A stretch of DNA of 64,000 nucleotides, taken from contig CP094668.1 of NCBI GenBank assembly GCA_022836915.1, positions 3,658,001-3,722,000 on the forward strand, read 5' to 3'. Below, in pieces: positions 31,453-41,345 of this stretch (within the stretch, counting starts at the first letter, position 1; the number at the start of each line of letters is the position of its first letter). The position numbers and the translations under genes were made by a program. Origin of the DNA: Paenibacillus sp. OVF10. GTDB lineage: Bacteria; Bacillota; Bacilli; Paenibacillales; Paenibacillaceae. Below the pieces are notes generated by a model. That model was not told where the DNA came from. It ran no database searches and worked only from the letters and a program-made list of their open reading frames with translations.

Positions 31453-31486
31453 ATTGTTAACCAATTATATAAATGTGGTTAACGAT
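31453..31486. promoter_or_regulatory. BirA (biotin repressor) operator
   Basis: ATTGTTAACC, 14 bp, GGTTAACGAT. This is the established BirA operator pattern of bacilli, an inverted repeat with a 14-15-bp spacer. It lies between the divergent bioY and ecfA genes and could control both. Confidence 0.9.
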
Positions 31487-31532
31487 TAGGATCGTACCAC
31501 ATAACAATAGAAAGGGAAAGGACTAATTTACG

Positions 31533-32386
31533 ATGCAAGGCAACCTGCCTATAATTACATTAGAAGATGTTCGAGTGCATTATGCTTCCGAAGGTAGTCA
31601 GGTGAGAAAAGCACTGGATGGGGTTTCACTTACGCTGCACCAAGGAGAATGGATTAGTATTGTAGGGGCGAATGGCAGTGGAAAAAGCACACTCGCTGGA
31701 CTACTGATTGGATTCATTCCACTATCGGGAGGGGTACGGAATATCTCGGATGAACTTACCGTTCGGGGTGTATTGCAGCAACCTGATGCTCAGGTACTTG
31801 GAGATACGATTGAAGAGGAGTTTCATTTTGCGCTGTCACCATTGATGGAATCTGTAGAAGGGCAATCGGAGCGCAGGCAGGATGCATTACATACCGTAGG
31901 ACTTCAATATCCCCCGGAGAAGGCCATTTCACAATTATCCGGTGGACAGAAACAACTGCTTAATATTGCTGTAGCGCTCGCAGCCAAACCGGATATATTG
32001 ATTCTGGATGAGCCAACAGCCATGCTTGATCCGGGAGCAAGGGACAGGATGGAAGCCATCGTTCAGAAGATTACCCAGCGGGGGACAACGGTGATTTGGA
32101 TTACACACCATCTGGAGGAAGCAACCCTGTGTGATCGAATCATTGCTATGGAGAGGGGACGTTGTGTGTACGACGGGGAGCCCGAGTCCTTTTTCTATGA
32201 AACAGAGTTGAATGAGAAGGCTACTCGGGAAAATGTACAGCTATCTCCCTGTGAACGGTTAGGATTGGACCCTCCTTTTACTGTAAAAACTGCGTTATTG
32301 CTCAAGCAAAAGGTATGATGCCAGAAGCCATGCCACTGCGACCTGAGCAACTGGCTAAGGAGGTCGCACGTTGGAGATCGAATTAA
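31533..32386 (+). CDS. ecfA1: ECF transporter ATPase EcfA (probable frameshift near the 3' end)
   Basis: ABC ATPase with Walker A GANGSGKST, signature LSGGQKQ, Walker B ILILDEPTAMLD and switch His in ITHHLEEA; it energises ECF uptake together with EcfA' and EcfT. As read, the frame stops at 32318. Adding one G at 32312-32313 extends it in frame as KGMMPEAMPLRPEQLAKEVARW to a stop at 32386. That tail resembles normal EcfA C-termini and gives 284 aa. The end then overlaps the start of the next gene by 16 bp. The shorter reading remains possible. Confidence 0.85.
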
Positions 32387-34133
32387 CCAATATACGTATA
32401 GAAGCATCGGATTCGAGCAAACGTGCACTGCTTGAAGATGTGAGTGTACAGTTGAACAGCGGGGAAATCACCTTGCTGCTGGGCTGTACTGGTTCAGGAA
32501 AAACAACTTTACTACAGACGTTGGCTGGTCTGAGACCGCCCGATGCAGGAAGTATCACATTGGGGAGCACATCTTTCTGGAAAGAAGGAAAAGTGCCGCA
32601 GTCGATTTTATTGCAAATGGGACTATTGTTTCAATTTCCGGAACAACAACTGTTTGCCCGAAGTATTCAGCGTGAATTCTCATATTCTCTGCGTCCATAT
32701 CGACTTTCAGAGAAACAGCAACAAGAGCAGATCACAAACGCACTGAACCAATGGGACCCGCCAGTGTCCTCGGAGTTGGATCGACGTTTTCATCTGGACA
32801 GGTCGCCATTTGCTCTAAGTGGGGAGAGAAGCGCAGGTTAGGTCTTGCTCTCGGAAGTGTGACCAATCCACACTGGCTTCTGCTGGATGAGCCGAGCGCA
32901 GGGTTGGAAGCGCAAAGTGTCGGGCTTTTGCTGGATGTATTGGAGCAACATCGTCTGGCAGGTGGTGGGGGCGTGGTGGCAACCCATGATCTGGATACAT
33001 TCTTGCCTTGTGCGGATCGGGTATTGTTATTGCAAGAAGGTCGTTTAATCGCCGATCTTACGCCGAGAGAACTTCACAAAAGACCTGAACTGCTGGAGCA
33101 AACAGGGATCGGCCTGCCACCTTCGATGCGACTGGCACAGCAGTTTAGAGCAGCGGGTCTTGAGCTGCCTTTGACCGCGATGACGCCAGAGGAGATGGTT
33201 GAATGCATTGTTCAGTCCAAGTCAGTTGAAGTACAGATTCAAAACGAATCGATAGAAGCATCAGGGACGGTAACGATGGAAGTCAAGAGCGATGTAATGA
33301 AGTATGAAAAAGAAGCACTGATGCTGTCGTCGATTAAAACGGAGGATGATCCAAAGTTTCTTCCGAACACAATGACTCATTCAGGCGGATTATATGGCGT
33401 CATGGATCCGCGTCTGAAATGGATTTTGTATATTTTACTGGTCACTGCTGCGATGCTTCAACAGCGCTGGCTGGGATTGACTTTAACACTGGTGCCGGTA
33501 GTGGCAGCACTTGCCGTGCTCCCGCGTCAGACTTTGGCTGGATGTATGAAGTTAATGAAGCCATTATTATTATTTTTCATCATATCAACGGCACTATCTG
33601 GGACAACTCTTTCAACAGAAGGAGGAGGTCTGCACTTTGGCTTTTCCCTGATGCAGGCGGAGGGCACTTTGCTGAATGTGTATCGTTTGTTTATCGTCAC
33701 ATTGGCAAGCCTTTGGTTTTCGTTGACGACACCTTATGGGCGAATGGTAGAAGGGCTTAACTGGGTACTCGGTATCGGTAAAAAGATCAGGTTGCCCGTA
33801 GCTTCGTTTGCTCTTGCTGTTTCGTTAATCTTTCGGTTTATCCCGATGATCTGGAGTGAGTGGCAGCGATTCTCACTGATCGTACGGGCACGTGGAAAGG
33901 CAGCTTTAAGACCAAATACCGTGCGAATTCGTGACCTGGGACCGATGGTGATCCCCTTGTTAATGGCACTGTTTCAACGTGCAGAGGATATGACCATTGC
34001 GATGGAAATGCGTAAAGTTAGAGAGCACTCTATGCTCGGAGGACGTTCATCATTATTGGTATGGTCCAAACGTGATACCTGGATTAGCATAGCTGGCCTC
34101 ATTGTTTTTGTACTTTTAATATGGATTCGCTAA
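32371..34133 (+). CDS. ecfA2-ecfT: EcfA'-EcfT fusion: ECF ATPase joined to the transmembrane coupling protein (frameshifted)
   Basis: Residues ~1-285 are an ECF ATPase (Walker A GCTGSGKTT, QFPEQQLF, LSGGEKRR after repair, WLLLDEPSAGLE). Residues ~330-587 are an EcfT/CbiQ-type membrane protein (YGVMDPRLKWILY start, about five helices, and the MIWSEWQRFSLIVRARGKAAL and EMRKVREH coupling motifs). Between them is a ~45-residue polar linker with no stop in frame. Adding one G at GGGG 32821-32824 repairs the ATPase. The start is TTG 32371 with AAGGAGG upstream. The genes are normally separate, so this is a true fusion or a lost stop; no other base change is needed to keep the frame open. Confidence 0.82.
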
Positions 34134-34281
34134 TTGTGATGGCGATGACTAACGTGATTAATCCGGTGATGAATAAGACGATGGATTAGAACCATAAACG
34201 CAGTGTTTTCAATAATCATGCATAAATGCGTTTGTCCTCGCTCACAATAAGTCATCTGAAGTGGATCAGGAGGAATAAACG

Positions 34282-34580
34282 ATGAAAGATAAGTTTTTGC
34301 GTGAAGAACGGCAAGAAAATACCGATGTGTCTACGGTGGAGTCGCAGCGAAATGATATCACACTCGAAGAATTCCCGGAGGGTCCTTACGGTTCATCTCT
34401 CTTATCCGAGTCTCTCGGGAAAAGTTCGCCGTGGCGAGTGGATCAGAGGTCTGCACATCGTTTTGATTATGAAAATCATGAGCTTCACGAGGGGAAGTAC
34501 GGGATTATCCAGGTCAGGATGTTTTTGACGAAACGGTTCCGGATAACGTATCCAAGCCTCAATATACGGAAGAATCGTAA
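34282..34580 (+). CDS. Small acidic hypothetical protein (frameshifted)
   Basis: Hydrophilic protein of unknown function, ~99 aa after repair. The frame breaks at GGG 34501-34503; one added G changes the ending to EGKYGDYPGQDVFDETVPDN… and a stop at 34580 just before the terminator. The uncorrected reading gives an uncharacteristic basic tail. ATG 34282 follows a good AGGAGG. No domain was recognised. Confidence 0.6.
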
Positions 34581-34604
34581 TGAGATTTTGATATAAAGTA
34601 GAGC

Positions 34605-34645
34605 GTAGCCTCCGGCAGGTTTGTCCTGTTCGGGGGTTATTTTCG
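34605..34645 (+). terminator. Terminator after the small hypothetical gene
   Basis: AGCCTCCGGCAGG pairs with CCTGTTCGGGGGTT (G-U pairs included), followed by TATTTT. Confidence 0.6.
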
Positions 34646-34744
34646 TTGTGTTTATTGAAAACAAATCTCCACCAATTCCACATTATGGGTTATTATGTTT
34701 TTAGCTCGAAGTAAAAATTTGGTTGAATATGCGGGGGACTTGGA

Positions 34745-35320
34745 ATGAGAGAGATCGATTATAGTCAATATTTCTGGCAGGATGATAAGATCAGATTACG
34801 TGCTTTGCGTGAAGAAGATTGGGAGGATCATTATTATAACCGCTTTGATACACCTGCCCGTCGGTTATTGGAGTGTGCAGTAGAGTTGCCGCCAACCCAT
34901 GTTGAAGCGAAGAGTTTTACGGAAAACTTCTCTGATTTTTCTTTAACCAAAGGAAGGATCATGTTTACAATTGTAAATATGGATGGTGAAAATGTCGGAG
35001 GTGTGAATCTGAACAGCATTGATGAGAGAAACGGTACCTTTAGCATTGGCATTCAAATTGACAGGGATCATCGAGGAAAAGGATACGGAACCAGAGCCGT
35101 ACGAATTTTGCTGAAGTATGCTTTCTTCGAGCGTAGGCTCAACAAATTTAATGATTATGTACTCCAAGGAAATGAACCTTCCGCAGCAATGATGAGAAAA
35201 CTTGGATGTGTTCAGGAAGGTGTGCGTCGCCAGGTGATCTATATGGATGGAAAATACCAAGATCTGATCCTCTTTGGATTGACCAAAGATGAGTTTATGG
35301 AAAAAGAGGGGCTTGTTTGA
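34745..35320 (+). CDS. GNAT-family N-acetyltransferase (RimJ/RimL-like)
   Basis: 191-aa acetyltransferase. Motif A, IGIQIDRDHRGKGYGTRAVRILLKYAF, carries the acetyl-CoA-binding R/QxxGxG/A signature, and the C-terminal NEPSAAMMRKLGCVQEGVRRQVIYMDGKYQDLILFGL is typical of RimJ/RimL-like proteins that acetylate protein N-termini or small amines. The substrate is not predictable. ATG 34745 follows GGGGGA. Stands alone. Confidence 0.82.
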   Translation: MREIDYSQYFWQDDKIRLRALREEDWEDHYYNRFDTPARRLLECAVELPPTHVEAKSFTENFSDFSLTKGRIMFTIVNMDGENVGGVNLNSIDERNGTFSIGIQIDRDHRGKGYGTRAVRILLKYAFFERRLNKFNDYVLQGNEPSAAMMRKLGCVQEGVRRQVIYMDGKYQDLILFGLTKDEFMEKEGLV

Positions 35321-35440
35321 GTCCAGCATAAAAAGATCGCTAGGATGCTTGGGGTCTGCCAATGTTAGTTGGATAAATGGTAATGTACATTAAGCGGAAG
35401 GCGAGAGTATTCTAATGATATCAAAATCTGAGGTGATCGT

Positions 35441-36894
35441 GTGGATAGAGCAATACCCGATCCGACATGGAAAAGGTTAGGTTTTGCTGAACGGCCTGAT
35501 TTTCATACTTCTGGTCTGGGTGTGGGGATTGTAATTATCGACTCAATTAAACCACATCATCTCGTAAATCACTTAAATACACGAATCCAATGTGTTGCCG
35601 TACATGAAAATATGACTGTCACTATGCGAGACATTTCATCTATGAACAGGGAGGAGGATAATCGGAAAGGTGAGCATGGCCTTATGAGTGTACTGGCTTT
35701 GGCCCATGAACCTATTCTATTAGAGGGACAGATTCATGTGGGGATTGCACCAGCAGCAACATTTATCGTTTTAGATCATGGAGCATTTACAACTGGAGAA
35801 GGAGAACGTCTGAAAAAGGAATGGAATGGATTCTTGAACATGGGGTCGAATGGAATATAAAAATTATTTTAAGCACTGGTTGGCAAGCATTAGATAATGA
35901 AGTTCATCTCAAAAATACGAGTGAAAATTCAACGGTTAAAGCATTGGCGACAGCTGTGCAACAGGGCATTTTGGTTATTTGTTCGAATGGAAATACCCGT
36001 TTAAATAACATCATGCCTCCAATACAGTATTTAGCAGTAGGGGCTACGTGGATCGTGGAAAGGCCGATTGTTCATTACACGTTCCTTTCCTGATGAACCT
36101 TATGGCAGAAATGGGGATGGTCACTTTAGGCCAGATATATTAGCGCCCAGACTACACCTTACAATCCCCTCTTATGATACTGAAGATTCTGGTAAGCACG
36201 TATCTTTTTATGGGGGGACCTCTGGAGCGGCTGCGCTTGTGGCTGGTGTTGCTGCCCATTTGTTCTCCCAATTTCCGAGTTTAAGTTCCGAGATGCTGAG
36301 ACACTTCTTAGTCGAGCATGGAGAACCACTTGAGGGTGATGATAACTTGGCTCCTCGAATTAACGTTGAGAATACAATTCGTTGTATGAACAGGGCAGAT
36401 AAGCCAAGGTACATATCAAAAACTTTACCCATGATAAGTATAAAAAATCAAAATCCATACAGCGCAATTCATTCAATGGATGATATCGAAAAAGCGCTCT
36501 CTTTAACCGTTATAGTTGAGAGGGCGAATTATCACGTGAAGAGTTATGGAAGTTCACGAAGGATTCATCCGCTATTGTTCGTAAAATTGCAGTATCGACC
36601 CTCGGCGAACCGATGAACGAACGAGAGCGAAAGTTGTATTGGGTGTCCTTAATGCATGAAACAGAAGGAGGAGTGCGTGGATGGTATATGCATGGATTAT
36701 TGCAAAATGCTCCAAAGGAGGAAATACACCATTGGATAAATTGGTCAACAGATATTAACTGGTCGGTTCGATGGTGTGTTAGCGAATATTTGGCTCAATA
36801 TCCAGAGTGTTTTCCCCAACTTGAAAAAACCCAAGATCCTGACACTATACATATCAAGGCATTGCCTTTAAGGCAATGGTACACGGCTCTATAA
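35441..36894 (+). CDS. Cytoplasmic subtilisin-like (S8) serine protease with helical C-terminal extension (four frame breaks)
   Basis: The subtilase triad segments are visible: GIVIIDSI (Asp), GEHGLMSVLALA (His) and FYGGTSGAAALVAGVAAHL (Ser), plus CSNGN for the oxyanion Asn. There is no signal peptide or prodomain. After ~residue 330 comes a helical extension (LSREELWKFTKDSSAIVRKIAVSTLG; INWSVRWCVSEYLAQYP) that looks like short HEAT-type repeats. Four single-base additions, at GG 35818, GGGG 36040, CC 36084 and TT 36529, restore one ~485-aa frame. Break density is higher than elsewhere, so a decaying gene cannot be excluded. The start at 35441 is GTG with GAGGTGATC upstream. Function unknown. 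Confidence 0.7.
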
Positions 36895-36929
36895 TGATGT
36901 AATGTAAATTAATATGTGGAGGCAACCTT

Positions 36930-37511
36930 ATGAACCAACCCATACAAACTGATGAATTAATCATCGATTGCAAGGATATTTATTTGCGTGAGTATAGAAT
37001 TGAGGATTTGGAAAAACTGCAAGAAATTACGTGGCAACCTGAGGTGTATGAATTCCTACCGGGATGGAACGCTACAATTGAAGAGAGGACCCTGTGGCTG
37101 ACTGAATATGAAATCCCTGAGAATCAGCGTTTTAAACAAGCAGTGATGGCGGGAGGGGATATTGGAGAGTTATGTTTACGTATGGCTATCGTACTCAAAG
37201 AAAATGATGAGTTCATAGGATGGTGCTGCTCAGGGATCAAGGACGAACTTCCAGCACCCAATCGGGAGATTATGTACGGTATATCTAAAGATTTCAGGAA
37301 CCGTGGCTATACAACGCAAGCTCTGAAAGGAATGACGGAGTATTTGTTTGAAGATACAAATGTGGAAGTGTTAAATGCCATCGCTTTGACTACCAATCAA
37401 GCATCCAATAAGGTGATACAGAAATGTAATTTTGAACGGGTCAGCTTGATCGAGATCGAGGATGAACCCTATATCCATTATCAACTATGTAAGCGCCAAG
37501 GTCATTTTTGA
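36930..37511 (+). CDS. GNAT-family N-acetyltransferase
   Basis: 193-aa acetyltransferase with the motif IMYGISKDFRNRGYTTQALKGMTEYLF (acetyl-CoA pyrophosphate loop) and the C-terminal NQASNKVIQKCNFERVSLIEIEDEPYIHYQL. Substrate unknown. ATG 36930 follows GTGGAGG. It lies 35 bp after the subtilase gene and may be co-transcribed with it. Confidence 0.8.
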   Translation: MNQPIQTDELIIDCKDIYLREYRIEDLEKLQEITWQPEVYEFLPGWNATIEERTLWLTEYEIPENQRFKQAVMAGGDIGELCLRMAIVLKENDEFIGWCCSGIKDELPAPNREIMYGISKDFRNRGYTTQALKGMTEYLFEDTNVEVLNAIALTTNQASNKVIQKCNFERVSLIEIEDEPYIHYQLCKRQGHF

Positions 37512-37557
37512 TTGAACTTTTATCCTCATTGAAAATCGCTATAGGTTCAACATTTCG

Positions 37558-37597
37558 GATCAGGTTAGACATTTATTGCTGGCTGCCTGATCTTTTT
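37558..37597. terminator. Terminator between the acetyltransferase and the convergent merR gene
   Basis: GATCAGG (37558-37564) / CCTGATC (37586-37592) with TTTTT following on the plus strand. Confidence 0.65.
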
Positions 37598-37628
37598 CTG
37601 TCATTTAGTTTATTGGACAAGACTTATG

Positions 37629-37987
37629 TTAATAATTTTCTCCACGATAATAGCGCTCCAGTTTGTTATCCAGATGAACAAGCTGCGCTTTTTCTCCTCG
37701 ATATCATTCAGCAACTTTTGCTTTTGATCCTCAATCAGCTTGGTTCTTTCCTTCAGCGTGGAGGTTCCTTCATTGACCTGATCATAATACTTTTTGATGT
37801 CTTCCACACTCATCCCGGTTTCACGAAGACATTTGATAAAAACCAGCCAGTTCAGATCCTCCTCCAAATAAAGACGGTTATTCTGCTCATTTCGTGCAGC
37901 AGGTTTCAGCAGTCCCTTTCTTTCATAAAAGCGAATCGCTCCAATGGAAATTTCAACTTTTTTTGCTACTTCTCCAATCGTTAACAT
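37629..37987 (-). CDS. MerR-family regulator of the adjacent SDR gene (frameshifted)
   Basis: N-terminal MerR winged helix (MLTIGEVAKKVEISIGAIRFYERKGLL) with a C-terminal dimerisation helix (KKYYDQVNEGTSTLKERTKLIEDQKQKLL). The frame breaks at the T5 run 37689-37693 (A5 on the coding strand). Repair gives EKKAQLVHLDNKLERYYRGENY and a 119-aa protein ending at 37629. No Cys-based metal site is seen in the tail, so the ligand is probably an organic compound. It is divergent from the SDR gene and has a MerR-type operator between them. Confidence 0.8.
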
Positions 37988-38014
37988 GTTAATCCCTCTT
38001 TTTATAAAAATAAT

Positions 38015-38045
38015 TTGACCTACACTAAGTGTAGCATAGTAACTT
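38015..38045 (+). promoter_or_regulatory. MerR-type promoter of the SDR gene
   Basis: TTGACC (38015-38020), a 19-bp spacer, TAACTT (38040-38045). The spacer carries the palindrome CTACACTAAGTGTAG (38020-38034). A long 19-bp spacer with central dyad is the hallmark of MerR-activated promoters. Confidence 0.75.
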
Positions 38046-38089
38046 ATTCATTGTTAAATATAAATCAAATTACGGAAAGAAGGATTCGC

Positions 38090-38800
38090 ATGAAAAAGAT
38101 TGTTTTTGTAACCGGGGCAAATAAAGGAATTGGATATGAAATCGTAAAGCAGTTGGGTGAAGCAGGTTGGAAAGTTATCCTCGGCGCACGTAGTGTTGAA
38201 CGGGGTGAAGCAGCTGTTTCAGAGTTAACTTCCAAGGGGTTAGATGTAGAATTTGTACAGATCGACATGTGCGACCTGAAGAGCATTGAGCAGGCAGCCG
38301 ATACGATTCAGAAGACTTATCCATCAATAAACCTTTTGATCAATAACGCGGGTATGCCGGGTGCTTTCTCTCATTCATTCACGGATACAAAAGAGGAAGA
38401 TCTGCGGAATGCCTTCGAAGTGAACTTTTTCGGCACCTTCCGTTTGAATCAGCGATTGTTCCCGTTAATCAAAGATAATGAAGGCACAATCATTAATGTA
38501 TCAACCGACATGGCTTCTCTGGACCATATGCAAAATGCGGAATTTACTTTAAATGCCTTCGACTATAACTCATCCAAAACGGCCAACAGTGCCATGACAC
38601 TTTCGATGGCTTATGAAGTGAAAAACAGCAGGGCGCAAGTCTTTGCAGTAACGCCCGGATTCACATCAACAGATCTTAATGGCAATGCCGAAGGCGGTAA
38701 ATCAAAAGAAGCCGGCGCTGCGATTATCGTGGGGTATGCGACGGATGGTAAACGCCATAACGGAGAATTCCTAGATGAAAATGGCGTATACCCTTGGTAA
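38090..38800 (+). CDS. Short-chain dehydrogenase/reductase
   Basis: 236-aa classical SDR with the NAD(P)-binding motif TGANKGIGYEI, the structural NNAG and the active-site YNSSK (Tyr…Lys). The sequence resembles carbonyl reductase-type SDRs (TGANKGIGYEIVKQLGEAGWKVILGAR). Likely reduces a ketone, quinone or aldehyde; the substrate is unknown. ATG 38090 follows AAGAAGG. Controlled by the divergent MerR protein. Confidence 0.85.
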   Translation: MKKIVFVTGANKGIGYEIVKQLGEAGWKVILGARSVERGEAAVSELTSKGLDVEFVQIDMCDLKSIEQAADTIQKTYPSINLLINNAGMPGAFSHSFTDTKEEDLRNAFEVNFFGTFRLNQRLFPLIKDNEGTIINVSTDMASLDHMQNAEFTLNAFDYNSSKTANSAMTLSMAYEVKNSRAQVFAVTPGFTSTDLNGNAEGGKSKEAGAAIIVGYATDGKRHNGEFLDENGVYPW

Positions 38801-39061
38801 TCTACCGTTCATACTGGATGATCTTGTCCCCCGGATGATAGCGGAAAGTTAGATGAAGTATTTGCTTGGTGCCGTTACTTAGATATCAAGGAATATGAGA
38901 ATACAACGTCGAATAAAAAAATAAGTTATTTTTATCTTGTTTATATGCTGTAAATGTAACAAACACCAAACGTAGATGAACATTTTTCTTGTACTAAGTT
39001 AACTGAGCGTGGACCATAAATCGTATTTCTAACCAGCGTATCAAACGGAGGTATATATTTA
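38801..39061. other. Intergenic stretch with a possible gene remnant
   Basis: No gene with a start and ribosome binding site is seen. From about 38844 to 38953 an open stretch reads GKLDEVFAWCRYLDIKEYEN… to a stop, without a start codon, and may be a decayed gene end. No terminator was found for the SDR gene. Confidence 0.3.
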
Positions 39062-39532
39062 ATGGAGGTTTCATTATACAAAGCAGATTCAAAAGATGCA
39101 GGGACTGTTCATGAAATGAAAATCAAAGCATTTATGCCTTTGTTGGAAAAATATCAGGATTTTGCAACAAGCCCGGCCAATGAAACCGTAGAAAGAATTA
39201 TTACTCAAATCAATCAATCTTTCACAGATTATTTCATAATTTATCATCTAGAAGTTGCTGTTGGTGGAATTAGAGTCGTGAAAAAAGATAATCGGATCTA
39301 CAGTATTAGCCCAATTTTTATACTGCCAGAACATCAAGGAAAAGGAATTGCTCAAAAAGTCTTTACAATGGTTGAGCAGATATATGATGATGCAAAGACA
39401 TGGAAATTAGGCACCATCTTACAAGAGCAAGGAAACTGTTATTTGTATGAAAAGATAGGCTACAAAAAAACGGGTGGAACAAAAGCTATTAACGACAAAA
39501 TGACAATGGTATTTTATGAAAAGCATATATAA
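39062..39532 (+). CDS. GNAT-family N-acetyltransferase
   Basis: 156-aa acetyltransferase with ISPIFILPEHQGKGIAQKVFTMVEQ (motif A) and the C-terminal NCYLYEKIGYKKTGG typical of small-molecule GNATs. Substrate unknown. ATG 39062 follows CGGAGGT. AT-richer than its neighbours. Stands alone. Confidence 0.82.
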   Translation: MEVSLYKADSKDAGTVHEMKIKAFMPLLEKYQDFATSPANETVERIITQINQSFTDYFIIYHLEVAVGGIRVVKKDNRIYSISPIFILPEHQGKGIAQKVFTMVEQIYDDAKTWKLGTILQEQGNCYLYEKIGYKKTGGTKAINDKMTMVFYEKHI

Positions 39533-39640
39533 GCTTCAAATCCTTTAATAAGACGTCTCAGATTCGTTAGCCTGAAAGCGCGAAAGGCTGAAACCAACTG
39601 GGTTACTACTCTATACTCTACACTCTATCAATCAGATACA

Positions 39641-39689
39641 AAAAGAATCCCCCTTTCATTCCTCAACCGAAATGAGTGGGGGATTCGTC
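39641..39689 (-). terminator. Terminator of the two-component operon
   Basis: GAATCCCCC…GGGGGATTC stem with an ATT/AAT extension. The T run lies on the minus-strand side, fitting the histidine kinase gene that ends at 39828. The rest of 39533-39827 shows nothing I can support. Confidence 0.7.
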
Positions 39690-39827
39690 ATGCAATGAGA
39701 AAGCCGAAATTAAAATAGAAGAAAAGCAGCGTTTGGAGAGTTTGACTAGAGCATGAGTAATGATCAAGTAGATCTTACGTAGAGCTGCTTATAGCCAAAT
39801 TATACCTACTTGCAGCCGACGCTCTAT

Positions 39828-41345
39828 TTAGACATCTGCCTTATACAGCGGGATCAAAATCATAAATTCAGTTCCTGAGCCTACCTGACTTCGTACAGTA
39901 ATTTTCCCACCATACGACTCCACAATCGAGCGGGTAATGGCTAGACCGAGGCCTGCGCCACCTTGTTTGCGCGAACGAGAACTGCTTGTGCGGTAAAATC
40001 GCTCAAAGATATGGGGCAGATGTTCAGGTTCAATGCCTGTGCCGTTATCTTTTACTGACAATTCAGCCTTATGGTGCGTGGCATACAACGTTATGGAGAT
40101 GGCTCCATGCTCTGGATCGGTGTGCTGCACCGCGTTATGGAACAGATTCAGTACAACCTGCTTCAGCTTGTAAGGGTCAGCAAGTACATGTACCTCAGCC
40201 GTCAGGTCGAGATGAACGGATCTTTGCTGAGCCATCATAGCAAGTTGTGGTTGCATTTCGAGTAGGAGACTGTCCAGCTGAATGACCTCCCGCTCCTGCT
40301 TTGGAGCCTGATCGAGCTTGGTTAGTAACAGCAAATCTTCAACCAGCTTGTTAATGCGTACGGATTCGCCGTGCATGCTGTCCAGTGCTTTATACAATTG
40401 ATCTTGATTGGTCGCTGCACCCCGCTGTAGAACTTCAATGAAGCCGTGTATGGAGGTAAGCGGTGTACGCAGCTCATGAGAAGCATCGGACAAGAAACGC
40501 TGCATCTGTTCTTTCGATTCCCGCTCCGCTTCAAATGAGTTCTCCAGCCTTTCAAGCATGCCATTGAATGAAAGCGCGAGCTGATCCACTTCCTCTTGTC
40601 CCTGAACGACGGGAAGGCGTTCTGCGAGGCTGCCTGCATCGATCTGCTGTACTTTATTCACCATGTTAGATAGGGGAACCAGCGTCCGGCGTAATACCTT
40701 AGTGTATAGAATAAGACCGGCTACCATGGCCAACAGCGATAACATCACAAAGATCAGAAGTTGTTTAATAATCAAGTCTCTCAGTGGCTTTGTAGCCGTG
40801 CCCATCTGGACCATAGGTAAACCGCGATTGCGTGGACCGGGTGAAGCGAATACAATCAATTGCTCATTGCCTTGGCTATCCGTGACGATCCGGTAGGGAA
40901 TGTGTTTTTGTTCTTTCAACTCTGTTGTAATGTCTTGATATTCAACGGTTGATAGATGAGGGGCCTTCAGACCGTCTTCCCCAAAAACATCCTCGAACGT
41001 ACCTTGGTTATCAAACAGGGCCAGTGAACGGTCAGGAATAAACAGCACCCGATTACCAGACCCGTTTCCTGCCTGTCCACCAAAAGGATTGTTGGAAGAT
41101 CCGCTACGTGACTGGATTCCGAGCCAAACTGGGGGCATGGACATGAGCTGTTCTTCCATGGTTTTTGCCTGATTCCGGTAGAGAAAGCTTTCCATGATCC
41201 AGAATTGCAGGATACCGATTAACAATAACAGCCCAGCAAGCACGAACAGAGAACGTGAGAGCAATTGAGATCGTAATGAACGAGGCCAGATCCATTGGTG
41301 CAGACGTCTTAAACGAAGTTTATTTTTCTTACGCAGCGAGTACAT
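39828..41345 (-). CDS. Membrane sensor histidine kinase (OmpR-type partner)
   Basis: 505-aa kinase. TM1 is ~residues 30-52 (LFVLAGLLLLIGILQFWI), followed by an extracytoplasmic sensor with a Gly/Ser/Asn-rich stretch (~80-100). TM2 is ~193-217 and a HAMP follows. HisKA has the phospho-His in LSDASHELRTPLTSIHGF, and the HATPase has NLFHNAVQHT, DNGTGIEPEHLPHIFERFYR and GGAGLGLAI. The start ATG at 41345 overlaps the stop of the response regulator (TGATG), so the two are translationally coupled. The signal is unknown; divergence from the glycosylation cluster suggests an envelope signal. Confidence 0.9.
   Translation of the reverse strand: MYSLRKKNKLRLRRLHQWIWPRSLRSQLLSRSLFVLAGLLLLIGILQFWIMESFLYRNQAKTMEEQLMSMPPVWLGIQSRSGSSNNPFGGQAGNGSGNRVLFIPDRSLALFDNQGTFEDVFGEDGLKAPHLSTVEYQDITTELKEQKHIPYRIVTDSQGNEQLIVFASPGPRNRGLPMVQMGTATKPLRDLIIKQLLIFVMLSLLAMVAGLILYTKVLRRTLVPLSNMVNKVQQIDAGSLAERLPVVQGQEEVDQLALSFNGMLERLENSFEAERESKEQMQRFLSDASHELRTPLTSIHGFIEVLQRGAATNQDQLYKALDSMHGESVRINKLVEDLLLLTKLDQAPKQEREVIQLDSLLLEMQPQLAMMAQQRSVHLDLTAEVHVLADPYKLKQVVLNLFHNAVQHTDPEHGAISITLYATHHKAELSVKDNGTGIEPEHLPHIFERFYRTSSSRSRKQGGAGLGLAITRSIVESYGGKITVRSQVGSGTEFMILIPLYKADV

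Noticed and set aside
37508..37984. 158-codon plus-strand frame overlapping the merR gene
   Set aside because: The minus strand encodes a clear MerR winged helix here, and the plus frame starts without a ribosome binding site.
34745..39532. Defence island hypothesis for the accessory region
   Set aside because: Contents are acetyltransferases, a protease, MerR and SDR; no restriction, toxin-antitoxin, nuclease, helicase or phage gene was recognised.
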